From Yarrowia lipolytica (Eukaryota > Ascomycota > Dipodascomycetes > Dipodascales): 64,000 nucleotides of DNA. The translations under genes and the position numbers were made by a program. The stretch spans positions 868,001-932,000 of the forward strand of contig NC_090772.1 in assembly GCF_001761485.1 (NCBI RefSeq), written 5' to 3'. Every line of letters starts with the position of its first letter. Position 1 is the stretch's first letter. This document shows, piece by piece, positions 42,509-54,086 of the stretch. The notes below the pieces were generated by a model that searched no databases, was not told the origin of the DNA, and saw only the letters and a program-made list of their open reading frames with translations.

Positions 42509-44815
42509 GAGGTTTGTTATTCAAGCGTCTAGTAAAAATAAAATTCTGTTAACTTATACGTCACGAGTCAAGACTCTGTAGTGCCAGATGTAGACAGGAG
42601 TAGTAGCTATGTCGATATGATAGGGAATGCGCCTTAATGTCCCTGTTCTTCAGCCTTCCCTCGGTATTGTCCTGCAAAATGTTCAGTGGATGTGAACATG
42701 ACAACTTCAGACAGTCTGAAAGCGAGTCATATGAGATTCCCATGAGCTTTGTCACTTCGTTGACACGGATCGATTACACAGTAGTCAGTTGTGCTTTCAA
42801 ATGTGAATCTTTAGTAGCAACGAAAGCGATGGAAAGAAGGATAAAAAGAACTGCAATATGTTGTACTTGTACTGTACTGAGGAGTAATTGCAATGATAAC
42901 AAAAAACTGTAGCTGAAAGTGCAGTTATGGGCAGAGACCACCCCTACACTAAGTTGCCAACTGACTGTCCCCGTTCCGCTCCGAGGAGACTCTCCGAGAG
43001 ACGACCCGATATCCGCAACGATGTTCTTTATCTGGGTATCGAACTGAAAAACAATATTCAAGGCGACAAGATCTGCGTGTTCGCTTTTGTGATATCATGA
43101 AAAAACTGCATGTACTGTAGGATACCTATGGCATGCTTCTCGCATATGCGATCTGCTTTGCGCTCGGTCTTGAAGTCACGATCTGGAAGTCAGACATCTT
43201 GACAAAGACATAAACTTCCTAATTATAATACCGGTGGATCTTTCCTCCTGTCCTCTCGAGTTTGTGGCGCATCAAGACTCTTATTGCTGAATGTGTAGGC
43301 AATGGAACCGGTGCTAGCAATGGTGATCGGTAGGAAGCAGTGTATCCAACGCTTGACCAGCTTTGCTTCAACAAGTTGGGACCCAAATGGATCAATAATT
43401 TGATTTAGCCAATATATTCATTGCACCATTTCGATAATAATGTACTTTTACTGTATGTACCTGGTATCAGTTGTCTACAGTATGTACTACAAGTAGCGGG
43501 TGCAGATCGCTCGTAGAGTAGAGCATCCCGCGTAAGATGCAATCTTTGCTTGTTGCTGAGGGTGTCCGAGCTCATCAAGACCCTGAACTTGATAGAACCA
43601 GGACCCATAACAGATTCCAAGAGTGCGTCAAAACAGTAGCGAACCCGGTTGTCAATGAGATAGTTGGTGTGGACTTGTTTGCCACGGGGACATAACAGAA
43701 TGATAGGTACCGCGGATACAGTCCCTATTTGACAGTATCTTGAGACGATAAGGCTTCAACCTCCTCTCAGATCCCCTTCCCAATGCCGCCAGTTGCAACA
43801 TGAGTTCTAGCCCGGTGTGTGAGCTCATCTATCCACTTACACCTACCGGTTCGTCACAAATACTGTAGCTACACTTCCTCCAGTCTACTACAGTACTTAC
43901 ATGTTCGAGTTCCATAGTATTGGCGCAACACACAGCTGCCACTGTTGCTGTTCTTTCGTCATTTCTGTAAACAGCTTGCCTCGGAGATGGTCATAATTGC
44001 TGGTACAAGAACACGCACGAATACGAATATGAGTACGAGTACAACCCAATATCCAAAATGAATGTTTTCAACATCGTCATTGACTTCTCCTTTGGGTCCC
44101 TTTGAACTCCCCTGACAAACATAGACCAACTCCGCCAGCCTTTACCTGAATCCTACTCTACATTACCCCTTCCTAAATCGAGTCCCCCTTACAACACTAC
44201 CGGCAGATATCGCAACACCTCCAACTGTGGGAACGTGTCGTATCCGGAATCTCAAATGTCTCAATGCCGTATCACAACCCCCACACTACCGTTTCACATT
44301 CTGTGACCTGTAACATCACACATGGTCAGCAAGACAACCAGCCTGACTAATGTCTCACTCCTCAAGGCACCGTTGTTTACTCCACCAAAGACGGATATCC
44401 CAGACATGTCTCAGAGTATGGACAAAATGGCGTTGACCTCAATGTTCATCACATGTATGGGTACGAGTACGAGTACGGGTACCGAACAACGCTTGTACTC
44501 GTCCTCGTCCGCACATACTCATACCTCATTGCCGTTTCACAAAATTATAATACAAACAACTCCATATCATTATAACTATTCACCTAACTTTTGTGTTAGT
44601 TACTCATAAATAAAAACCGTACAATCTCCCTTGATGTGTGTGTGTGTGAGGAGCGTGTTGAAGAATGGCATGAAATGTGTGTGACACCTCATGTGTGTAT
44701 GTCGTTTTGATCCAACCTAACAATGCTCTAGGGTAGGCGGGAGCGTAGGAGAACGACAGGTCCACGGTAAAAGACTCTTCACTCCCCAAATCAACAATAT
44801 GCAACGACAGGACTC
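42509..44815. other. Intergenic region, 2.3 kb
   Basis: RPL4 3' flank, then a stretch without a clear gene. It includes a minus-strand protein-like segment (43405-43760) and GAGTAC runs near 44030 and 44460. Confidence 0.5.
43405..43620 (-). CDS. Uncertain gene or relic, hypothetical
   Basis: The 71-codon ATG frame is the tail of an open reading frame that continues upstream to about 43760 with protein-like composition (for example LCPRGKQVHTNYLIDNRVRY) but no ATG there. An unfound upstream exon or a decayed gene would explain it. I recognise no family. Confidence 0.3.
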   Translation of the reverse strand: MESVMGPGSIKFRVLMSSDTLSNKQRLHLTRDALLYERSAPATCSTYCRQLIPGTYSKSTLLSKWCNEYIG

Positions 44816-46158
44816 TTACTGGTGAGCCTGGTGGGGCATGTGCCCGGGCTGAGCAGCCATGTATCGCTGCTGCTGCTGCTGTTGCTGCTGTTGCTGCTGC
44901 TGGGGCATCGACAGGTAATGCTGGTAGGCCTGTGCCGCAGAGTCCTGGTTCATGTTGTAGTTCATTCCGGGCTGCATGCCCCCCATGTTAGGAGGGGGGC
45001 CTCGAGCCAGACCGGGATGGCCTCCGAGCTGGTCTTCAACCAGCTGGTCAGGAAGCTCGCCACCCGCCACCTGCGATCCGCCGGGACCGTTGGCTTGGCT
45101 GTTGACGTGGCTACCATGACGCTGCTGGTGTTGTTGCTGCTGCTGTCGGGCATCTTGGCTTTCAGCGGCAGCCACAGGAACGTCATCCGACGCGTTAAGG
45201 CAGGCCTGGATCAGGTTCTTGCCCTCGGGCTTTGTGACAAGGGGCTGCAGCTTGGGGGTAGTGAAGGTGTACACAAGTCCGGTCTCAGACACGACCAGCA
45301 GCAGAACCTGGGTGCCGGTGAGCACAGACAGTTCGTATGCCTTCTTCATAATTCCGGCCTTTCGCTTGGAAAAGGTAATGTGTCGTCGCGACTTGTCCTG
45401 GATGAACTTGATTTCAATCTTTCGTCGCTCTCGGCCGAGCTTTCCGCCGGCATCATCATCGTCAGACCCAACGTCACCAGGTCCGCCCTGGGAAGATTCT
45501 CGCTTGAGAACGTTGTCGGATTGCTGGAGAGAGTCTCCGAGAGAGGGATCAGCTAGTCCTTCGTCAGACCTGAGTTAGTAGGTGTCTTGTTGGGACGTGT
45601 GGGTGGGTCATGTGCTCCATGCACAGCACCACGCCACTACTGCCTTAGCCGGGGACAAACGCCTTACCAACACCCCAAAAGCAAGGGTAAGAAGGTGATA
45701 ATGGCAGCAGTGGAATTGGTGGCAACGGTAGCATGGCAGAATTCGGGCCAATATCTGCCGAGTCGACTGTACCATGCTAGCCACCACAAAGCACCCCTAT
45801 ACCGTCCATGCAACACGCACCCATAACACAGGCAGCAAACACACCGGACATTTGTCGGACACGTTTTTCATTCATCGACAACAACACCAGCATCAGTCAT
45901 CACAATCAATGGTTTGGTCAGCACGTGTCAATGTGTGTTCGTGTCCGTGGACCCGACCCATCTTGTGTGTGTCCGCGGCTCCGAGTCTTGCGGTGGTCCA
46001 ACGACTTTTGGGTCCGTCTCGTGTGGTGGCAATGGTGGCGAGAGGGGCGAGGGAAAATCACGCAGCGGCAGTATCTAGGGAGGGGTGGTGGGCGGAGTCC
46101 CCGGCAGTGTTGTGGGGCGTGTTGGGGCGCTTGGGCTTCGTCATGTTGATACTCACAT
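44816..46158 (-). CDS. MCM1: MADS-box transcription factor Mcm1, start codon split by an intron
   Basis: Exons are 46158-46157 (A and T of the start codon) and 45569-44816, joined over a 587-nt intron with GTGAGTATC donor and TACTAACTCAG acceptor. The product has 251 residues. An acidic lead (GDVGSDDDD) precedes the MADS domain at about 45-100, with IEIKFIQDKSRRHITFSKRK and IMKKAYELSVLTGTQVLLLV and the dimerising SETGLVYTFTTPKL. The tail is rich in Gln, including a run of about twelve. Mcm1 regulates mating, cell-cycle and wall genes with partners. The start AT-intron-G is forced: the reading frame open from the acceptor gives no other upstream ATG, and the donor overlaps the only ATG in the leader. 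Confidence 0.92.
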
Positions 46159-47006
46159 TGTGGACGCGTAATAATTTTGGTGAAGTACAGTAGTATTCCG
46201 TAAAAGGACGAGGGTAAAGGGATACTGCTGAATGTGGACAAATGTGCAAGATGGGACGAGGTGTCCTTAAATGGGAATTTTGGCGGGCCCGTACCCTGAA
46301 GCATAAACAAGCAGGGCAGGGTAACCGTATTAGAGTTTATCGTGTAGGCGAGGTTTGGGCAACAAAGTGACGAGTGCCCAGTGGAATGACCCAAGGGCGT
46401 CCACGACAAAAAGTGAGGACGAAATGAGAGCGAAAGGGCGTTTTTTTTAGTGCGGTAATAGTGACCATTATACCCAGTAAATAACTGCACAAACACCACC
46501 CACAATTGATGATTGTCCAGGTTTCAATTGACTCTTTTTTTTTCGCTCATCGACTCTCGCTCACCTTTTCCCTTCTCTCTACTCTGCTCTCTGTTGTTCA
46601 ACATAGAATACACAGCGTATGGGACCTCTCTCCCACACTCACACTCACTCCACTTTCTCTTGCACTTGCCCTTTTGCCCCATAAAAACGACTGGGACTGG
46701 AAAACTAAGTTGACAGACCAGAGTGGGAGCTGTAAGGTGAGAATTTGACGGCGAAAAAAGTGTTGAAGAGAAGAGAAGAGAGAACAGAGAAGTGATGGGG
46801 AGATATATATCACGTAATAGCTGTTTGTGTAACCAGTAACAACTGAGGCGGAGACAATCAAAGATCCTTTCCAACCAAATCATCGCCTAACACACCCATT
46901 CCAAACGTCTACTCTACCAAGCAATTGCTGCCATACTAAATTAACATGATCGATTAATGTCTAAATGGTATTATGAGAAAAGATGAAGGGTTGACGACTG
47001 TCGGGC
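46159..47006. other. Intergenic region between MCM1 and PMP1
   Basis: Holds the MCM1 promoter and the PMP1 3' flank. Frames on both strands are pyrimidine-rich low-complexity sequence; no gene seen. Confidence 0.6.
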
Positions 47007-47652
47007 TTAGTACTGAGGGGCAGCTCGTCGCTTCTTGAAGGCCATGAGCTTTCGGAACATGAACATACAGAACAGAAGGACGCCTGAGTTAGTATTGTGA
47101 TGAGGGGTACGGTGGGATACGACAACAGACAACGGAAGGCACCGACCACAGCTCGTACACAGCAGTGAACAAGACTTTCCGCAAAGCAAAAAAACAACAA
47201 CAGAGACCACGTGGATACGTTGATACAGGCACTAACACAATAGAGAGCATGACGAACATGACAAAGGAAATTGGACAGAGACCGACAATGGGTGAGAGAT
47301 GACAGCCGACAACAGCGTCCATAACAATCGCTCATAGAAAGCCGCCCATCCACAATTCCCACAATCGCCCGTTCATCGCGGTTCCGTGTCGTTTGCCAAT
47401 CCCTGTTCGGTTTCATCCATCTGCCGAGTAGCGTGTTTTATGCCATGTTGTAGTATGGTGCGTTGTGTCGACTGCGGAGTGTGGTGTTGTGTGGTGCACT
47501 GTTTGTATCGATGACATGTAGTGCTGTATAGCTGGATAACAGGACGAGAACCGGAGTTCTTTCCTGCTGGAAGATGCGCTATTTCCGTTCAATTAATACT
47601 CACCAACAAGACCAACGAGAATGATAACGAGAATGACACCGGCGGGCAACAT
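47007..47652 (-). CDS. PMP1: Plasma-membrane proteolipid Pmp1, 41 residues, two exons
   Basis: Exons are 47652-47604 and 47083-47007, joined over a 520-nt intron with GTGAGTATT donor and TACTAACTCAG acceptor. The product is 41 residues: MLPAGVILVIILVGLVG is hydrophobic and is followed by a second hydrophobic stretch and a basic tail (FRKLMAFKKRRAAPQY). It closely follows the S. cerevisiae Pmp1/Pmp2 pattern (GVILVFILVGL, then a basic tail), small proteolipids that associate with and stimulate the proton pump Pma1. It is too short and too split to appear as an ORF. The intron interrupts the codon for Gly17. Confidence 0.88.
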
Positions 47653-47700
47653 GTTGAAAGTGTGTGGTGAAAGAGAGTGCTGCTGAAGAAGTTGGGCGAA

Positions 47701-48217
47701 CTATGGGTTAATAAGGATGCGGATGAAATTTAAATTTCCGCGGCTGGAAAATCACTCAGAAATAAGGTTGTAAACAAGTGAATGGGACTGTCAAGACAAG
47801 CGACTGGTAGGCCATATAGCGGGAAAGGCGGGAGCTAGCAGGCTGTAAATTCGGGAGTGGAGGTCTCCTGGGCGGCTGACCACGCCCATCGACTTTCCAA
47901 GGCCATATCTCGCCCCCATCAGCCCCTAATCTCCACCCCATTTCCCGGACTTAATAACTCAATATACCGTTTTGTCCAAATAACCTCCATTTTAGGACAA
48001 GCGACTAGGCACTGTATTGGGCCAATCAAAATCCGATGCAATGGGCGGGCTTAGGGTTCAGCGTGTGTAACATGGCAACCACACTCACAGCACCGACGGC
48101 AAATAAAATAAAAAAAAAGGCAGAGGCGCTTCCTCCGACGGAAAATGACAAAATGGACCCGACCAGACGCTTGGCTCCCCTCCCTTGGCGCCGTTACCCT
48201 CCAGAAACTGTACTCAC
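47701..48217 (-). other. PMP1: Possible second (leader) intron of PMP1
   Basis: A strong donor (CAGGTGAGTACAG, GT at 48217) follows a TATA box by about 50 bases with no ATG between. The best acceptor before PMP1 is ATTAACCCATAG at 47701, with a weaker branch site than the rest. If right, the PMP1 leader has a 517-nt intron and the 5' UTR after it is 48 bases. Confidence 0.4.
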
Positions 48218-48265
48218 CTGTTGACGTTGATGCACAAGCGCTGGCACTGGGCCACACTGACGATG

Positions 48266-48273
48266 CTTATATA
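48266..48273 (-). promoter_or_regulatory. PMP1: TATA box, probably of PMP1
   Basis: TATATAAG on the minus strand, 49 bases before a GTGAGT donor. No other minus-strand gene lies downstream before PMP1. Confidence 0.45.
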
Positions 48274-49918
48274 TCCGACTTTGCGGCATTAAGCCTGGAA
48301 AGGAAAAACGGCGATAGACGCCATACAGAAAAAAGCCATACACGAGGAGAAAAACGGTTCGGATTTCCGGAGATAGTGTCTCCTGATTGGGGGGTAGATG
48401 GAGACGGTTGGAGGTGTAACACAGGCAGTAGATAGAAGTAGCATCGGAGAACCCGGATCTGAACTCGTATTGCCAATACCTCTCCTCATTCGCCTTCTAC
48501 AGCGACTCCCCCATTTCACGGACTTGTACCACACGGCTGCAGGTTTTCAGCATCTCTCGGATTCAGGGGTGAAAGTTGCACAAGGTAAGTTGAAGCTCTG
48601 AACGTTGGCAGATTGAAAAGTTGCAAATTCAATTTCTTGTCTGAGGCATTACCGGTTTACTGGCGAGTTGTAGGTTGTAGCCGTGTGTACATGAAGGGTG
48701 AAGGCTCAAGGGTTGTTTTTTTCGCAGCATTGGCTGTACTGATATTAGTGCGGCCAGATAGACTCTGGGGAGTGAAACAAATGGGTTTCTACCTCTCACA
48801 GACGGTGTACACAAATATACGGATCATTGTTAGTTTGGTCAGGTATACACAAAGATTGTACAGTGGACTCTGTGAATTTGCCTTGATCATGTTAGGATAT
48901 GTTAGGAAATGTCTTGGTGGTGCACCCAGCAATTGTACAGCATGAGGTAAGGGGTAGGGTGGGGCTATAATGGGGGGTCTCTGGCCGTTATTTGTTGGCC
49001 CAATCGAACCACCGACGCCCAGCCTACAAGCGATACGCTGCAGCTTTTCATTTCTCGCTTCTGGTGCTAGCCAAGGCCTTTCCCGGATCAAATCGGCAAA
49101 ATGGCCGTATCTCCATCGATCATGCATGAGTTAATTATGCACGGTTTTTTAACGTTTCTGAAAACTGTGATTCTGTTCCGATCAACTGTGAAGGGGATGG
49201 CCGAGCGATGGAGTTGGCGGGTTGTCGGGGGCTGCTTATTGGCGGTTTCGGAGTGCATTATTGTTCTATGAAGTCATGAGTTGTTTGTGTATGTCTTTTC
49301 TTTCGAAAATCTCGAGTCGACGTCGTTTTTCCCACCTTTTCGTTGACTTGATGCCCAGGTTCAGGCTGTCCCCAACCGCCCAAAACGGAAGGCCACTGTC
49401 CATTTCGGGTCATACACAAACCTCACAACCTTATTGGGCTCACACGATAGTCCGACACGATAGAGCGACAGTTTCCTGAGGGGATTGAATAAGGACAAGG
49501 ACAAACATGAGCGAAAAGGAGGTGCAAGAGGTGCAAGAGATGCGAGAGGTGCAAGGAGGGTGCAAAGAAGGGCGGGAAACCGGCCCAAAAAAAAATAAGA
49601 GAACAAAAGAAACCCAACAAGCAAATTACAGTAGATGAGGGGAGAAATACATGTCTACACGCACGAGAAAAACAGGTGATTGGCGTGAAAGTGCTGATGG
49701 GGATGACATTGACATTGACTATAGCGGGCTGTACGATACAGTGGATGCGCACTTGTCTATGTTTACAACTGTGCTTCCGACTATGTTGTCTGTTGTCTGT
49801 TGTGTATGGTGATGTCCACTGTATCACAATGTCCAATCACAAGTTCCCGGATCCAACCAACGCTAGCTACAGTAATAATAGCCCGTACTCTCACTCTACT
49901 TAAACTAGGTTGCAACTC

Positions 49919-49970
49919 TGTCCACTAAGTTCGACACCTTGTCAACTGGGTTCGAGCCTTGTCGACTAAG
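49919..49970 (+). repeat. Degenerate tandem repeat, about 20-base unit x2.5
   Basis: Units start TGTC and contain ACTAAGTTCGA or ACTGGGTTCGA. The GGTTCGAGCC part resembles a Pol III B box, but no tRNA folds around it. Confidence 0.7.
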
Positions 49971-51036
49971 TTTTTCAGCTGGAACAGGAGTGAATATCGA
50001 TTTCACAGTCATGGTTTGTCCATGAAATCTCTTCGCGCCGGACAACCATCCAAGCGAACGACGTCATGGTTTATAAGCCGTCTGCGGCACAGTAGCCACA
50101 GTGCATGCTGCTTGTGCGCACATACTGCGCAGCGGCCCATTCCCTTCAACTCCAGTATCGTGGAACATGCAACACTGCTGCTATAGACAAGCCGGATGCT
50201 GATGGATCGCTTGTCTACTGTACCCGGCAACATCCCTTTGGTCACACATCATCTCCAATATCACCCAAATCGGGTATATTGTGCTCCTGTCTTACTCCAT
50301 GTGCAGTATTCGGGAGATCCAAATGCACGCAGTCGTAGTAGGTACATGATTGGGTTGTGGCTTTGGTACAGAGTCAGTGGGTTCTCCTGGACGATCATTG
50401 GGCCCTGGTGCTCGAAATGTCGCTGCTATTCACGAAGTGAAGACGACGCTACGTTGCCAATGTCCTATCATGACTCACAATCCAGATGGGATAACTCGTA
50501 CATCTGGACGAATAGACCGTCTTGGAATCATGGATGGAACCCCCGTGCGACCTTCAGCCATTCTGTAAAAATAGGTGCCGACACTCTGCATCTTCACAGC
50601 ATAGCAGAACGATCTTTTAGAAGCATCCTACCAGCAAGTACAAGTACAGTATATTGAGCAAAGTACTTCTACTTCTAGTTACAACGATCTGGAGTATTTC
50701 GGGCGACGCTTAGATTATAATACAAATGTAACCGAGACCCGGACTGTTCCACTACCATATCTCCATCTCCAACAGTTGGGCTAACAGTGCATTAGAGTAT
50801 GATCCCGGTTTTCGTCTGATACCAGTACTCATACCGGAAGTTGTAAATGTACCAGGTTACGATACTTGTGCGAGTTCATACAATCTAATCATCAACCCCT
50901 CTTCTCTAAGATGGTTTGAAGACCCCATCGTCGGTGCGTAGCCAGGCCGAGTACCTATGCTATACCACCATGTAAGTATTAGAGTCAGTGCGTCCGAGAA
51001 AGACCTCTGATTCTTCACTCACTCATTCCCTCACTC

Positions 51037-51070
51037 ACTTCCTCCCTCACTTCCTCCCTCACTTCCTCAC
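51037..51070 (+). repeat. Tandem repeat, ACTTCCTCCCTC x3
   Basis: Pyrimidine-rich 12-base units in tandem, after several CACTCACT copies. Confidence 0.85.
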
Positions 51071-52072
51071 ACCAGCTCTCTCATCCTTTCTGATAACAGA
51101 CAGACTCAAAAAAACAATGGCCTTGTGTGCAGACGCAAGTGTAGATGTTATCAGATGTCTCTTCAGTCGGCTAGAGCTGACTGGAATCGGAATCGACTCA
51201 ATGCACTGTCATCGTCACTACTTTGTTATCTTCTCTTGATACAACAAGTCTCACATCATCTCGCTCTCACTACAGGCTCACCACCGATCCCGCTTGTAAC
51301 CTTCAGAACGGCCGTAGTTAGACTTCACTTAGACCTCCCAACCACAGACTCTCTCATTTGCTGAAGAGTCCCATTTCCTTTCCCATTACACTCATTAATC
51401 ACTCAACCCTTCCAACTGTGTCAACAACACCACCTCCAACGATCATGTGACGAGCTCCCCCACACCACGTCCCATGACTCTCCAATGGTGACAGCTCCGT
51501 TTCCACAGCGCCACGTTACACAAACGCCGTCACGTCGCCCGCAATATCTCCACCTCCACACCCGGTTCAGTACAGTACTGTAGGGTCCCTAACATGTCCC
51601 GATTGGGGCGCCCACGCCTCAGCTACATTCCACAGGGCTCCATTAGCGTGTTTTGCAGGCGCGTCTGGGGGTTGATTGTTTATCGTGCATGACTTCCGGG
51701 TAACATAAAGGCTGGCTGGAGTGCAGAGAGGATCCTTGGGAGGGACGCCTGGGGGCTCAATTGTGGTTTGATCGAAAAGTTAGTCTCCGCAATCGACCCG
51801 TGGAAAGATTTACGGTCGACTGAGTGTCTCCTGGGCCCTTTTCTGTGCCGCCATCCCGCTCATTTATATGTCCTGTTGCTGGTTTGTTTACTTGGGGTTG
51901 GCCCCGTTAGTGCAAATAAGCTTTTAGGGTCCCAGCCAGCCACCGCAACCTAACTAGAATAAAAAACACACGCACAACACCACTTATTACACCAGTGACA
52001 CACTTTGTGGACGCGCCGTTATCACCACCACTTGTTACTGTACGCACGGACACAAACACACAACCATTCGCA

Positions 52073-53131
52073 ATGTCGCAGTTCACCAAACTTCAGTACA
52101 TGAAGAAGGCCGAGCTCATGAACCTGGCTCAGTCTCTGGACCTGGCTGATGAGGGCACCAAAAACGACCTGGAGGATCGTATCACGCGGGCTCTTTCTGC
52201 CCGACGGCTCGAGCTCGAGGCCACTGATGAGTTCAACTTCCTCTACACCTCTAGTCCGCGAAAACGGATTGCCCGAGCCCCTCGAGTGCCTGCAGCTGTG
52301 CAGCCCGACGTCAAGGTGAGCAGTCTGGACGCTGACGATGAGGACGACGATGAGGATGATGACGACGAGGACGACGAGGACGAAGAGGACGACGAAGAGG
52401 AGGAGGACAGCGAGCCCACTGAGACCCTGGCCGAGCATTGGGCCCGATGGAAGGAGGTGGTTGGTGGCCACGTTGAGGACCTGTACCGAGAGGTCGAGTT
52501 CCAGGTCGAGGAGGCCGTGTCGTTTGTGCGATACCAGCTGTCCACTGTCGAGTCCGCCACCATCTTTGCTCTGCTCATTGAGCTTTACTACCTATTTGTG
52601 CAGCTCATCCCCTTCCAGCTGGGTCTCCGATGGGGCCGAATCCCCACCCGAGTGGGCCACTCCCTCATCCAGCACCTTGAGGATGGCGGTCACCACGTTG
52701 TCAAGGCCGGATGGTTCGACCTCAACGACTGGTTCCCCCTGCACGTGGTCCAGACCCCCGACTTTTCCGTTCTGCTCCAATGCAAGACCTGGTCCACTCT
52801 GGTATTCTGGGCCGTCGGAGCCATCGCTCTGCCCGCTACTGTGGCCTACTTTGTCAACTTCACCGCCACAAAGAAGAAGACTCCCGCCAAGACCCACCAG
52901 GCCATTGTCTACCTGCGACAGATTGACCCCTTTGTCTTTAACCTGGTGCGAATCATCAACTACTACATTCTGACCCGGGGTCTGTTGACCGTCTTCCCCT
53001 TTGTGGCCTCCTGGACCTGGGGTCTGCTGCGGGCCAACCGACAGGCCATTGTCCTGAACGCTGCCTACGGCGACCTGCCTCTTTTCAGCGGCGCCGCTCT
53101 GGTTCTTCTTGCCATCTACGCTCAGATCTAA
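52073..53131 (+). CDS. SAP/HeH-domain protein with C-terminal membrane spans, hypothetical
   Basis: Encodes 352 residues. Residues 8-47 (KLQYMKKAELMNLAQSLDL, then GTKNDLEDRITRAL) form a SAP or helix-extension-helix motif of the kind that binds DNA. A basic patch (SPRKRIARAPRV) follows, then an uninterrupted acidic run of about 30 Asp/Glu (87-118). From about 165 there are four hydrophobic stretches, for example ATIFALLIELYYLFVQLIPF and FSGAALVLLAIYAQI. A DNA-binding head tied to membrane is typical of inner nuclear membrane proteins such as Heh1/Src1, but the spans differ, so this is only a suggestion. The true ATG is 52073; upstream codons of the frame have only a GTG. Confidence 0.78.
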   Translation: MSQFTKLQYMKKAELMNLAQSLDLADEGTKNDLEDRITRALSARRLELEATDEFNFLYTSSPRKRIARAPRVPAAVQPDVKVSSLDADDEDDDEDDDDEDDEDEEDDEEEEDSEPTETLAEHWARWKEVVGGHVEDLYREVEFQVEEAVSFVRYQLSTVESATIFALLIELYYLFVQLIPFQLGLRWGRIPTRVGHSLIQHLEDGGHHVVKAGWFDLNDWFPLHVVQTPDFSVLLQCKTWSTLVFWAVGAIALPATVAYFVNFTATKKKTPAKTHQAIVYLRQIDPFVFNLVRIINYYILTRGLLTVFPFVASWTWGLLRANRQAIVLNAAYGDLPLFSGAALVLLAIYAQI

Positions 53132-54086
53132 GGATTGAAGCTATCATATCAAGACTAACGATGGGGGTGGGAGTGGACACGTGATGACGATGAAGAGATG
53201 CCCATCGCGTGTTGGACGCCGAACAATTTCGCTCAATGGCTTTGCTACGATCCATTTCATGTTTGCAGAAAACGAGCCATAGACTTTTGTATTTTTATGT
53301 GTAAGATTAATCGATTAATAATAGGATGACTGTGACAGCGTGCGTGCTGTTCACGCCATGTCCTTGTACAGTACGTATTCGTGGACACCCGTGGTGACGG
53401 CTCTTGGTCGCCACTGTGAGTGACAGGAACAGAAACCCTGTCAAAACAATCACAACATTGTCCCGTCAACAATCAAAACAACGTGTGCATTCAAAACGCG
53501 AACCTTCGTGTCCTACCTCCACATGGCGATAGGTTTCTTCTGTCAGCCGTACAGACGTGATGTTTACTCGTTCTTAAGTTTAGCGTGTTTCTGCGACTGC
53601 CGTGATTGTCCCAGTTGATGGTGAAATATTTGCCGAGGTCTGTGGCAGGTATGTTTTCGTGTTGTCGTAGCTATAGGTTGCGAGTATCTGCACAAGTTGC
53701 TGTAAACGTGAAGTGTGGCCTGGTGCTATCTGGAAACCTGTGAGTTGGTTGGAAGTTTGTGGTGGATGTTTAAGTGGGTGTATTCGGTCGCCACAGGCAC
53801 TTGTAGATGCCATAATTTATGTGATTCGTCGCTATATCCTCTATCCAAGATCTTTTCCATCTGTATGCTCCCCATATGTACAGGCGGATTACTGTGCATA
53901 AGCTGTGTATGTATCAGAGCGGACATGATGAACAATCAACATACCGCCAATTGGACAGTAATGAAGAGTACAAACACGGGAGCGACAATTAAATACCACT
54001 GGTGACGAAATTCCCGCGCCCCTGACCCCACGCAACCCACCCATCACCCATTTTCGACAAGTAGCACCTCCACTCTCAGCCCCACA
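53132..54086. other. Intergenic region
   Basis: 3' flank of the SAP gene and 950 bases of unremarkable sequence. Small frames on both strands have no features. Confidence 0.6.

Larger units (their letters stand above)
48274..52072. other. Long intergenic region, 3.8 kb
   Basis: No recognisable gene. It holds repeats at 49919-49970 and 51037-51070 and the promoter of the SAP gene. A structured-looking stretch around 51690-51850 includes a CGACC..GGTCG stem. A GTAAGT at 50971 and CTAACTAG ending at 51958 could bound a leader intron of the SAP gene, but this is weak. Confidence 0.5.

Noticed and set aside
44335-44360. CCTGACTAA, resembling a telomerase RNA template
   Set aside because: Only nine bases match and the template should hold more than one repeat unit; no structure nearby.
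46500-46880. Overlapping small frames between MCM1 and PMP1
   Set aside because: Pyrimidine-rich low-complexity DNA open in several frames on both strands; no splice or start signals.
49941-49960. B-box-like GGTTCGAGCC suggesting a tRNA
   Set aside because: No acceptor, D or anticodon arm folds around it; it is part of a tandem repeat.
52338-52973. 211-codon frame overlapping the SAP gene
   Set aside because: Another frame of the same strand; reads the acidic run as Arg/Thr repeats and has no features.
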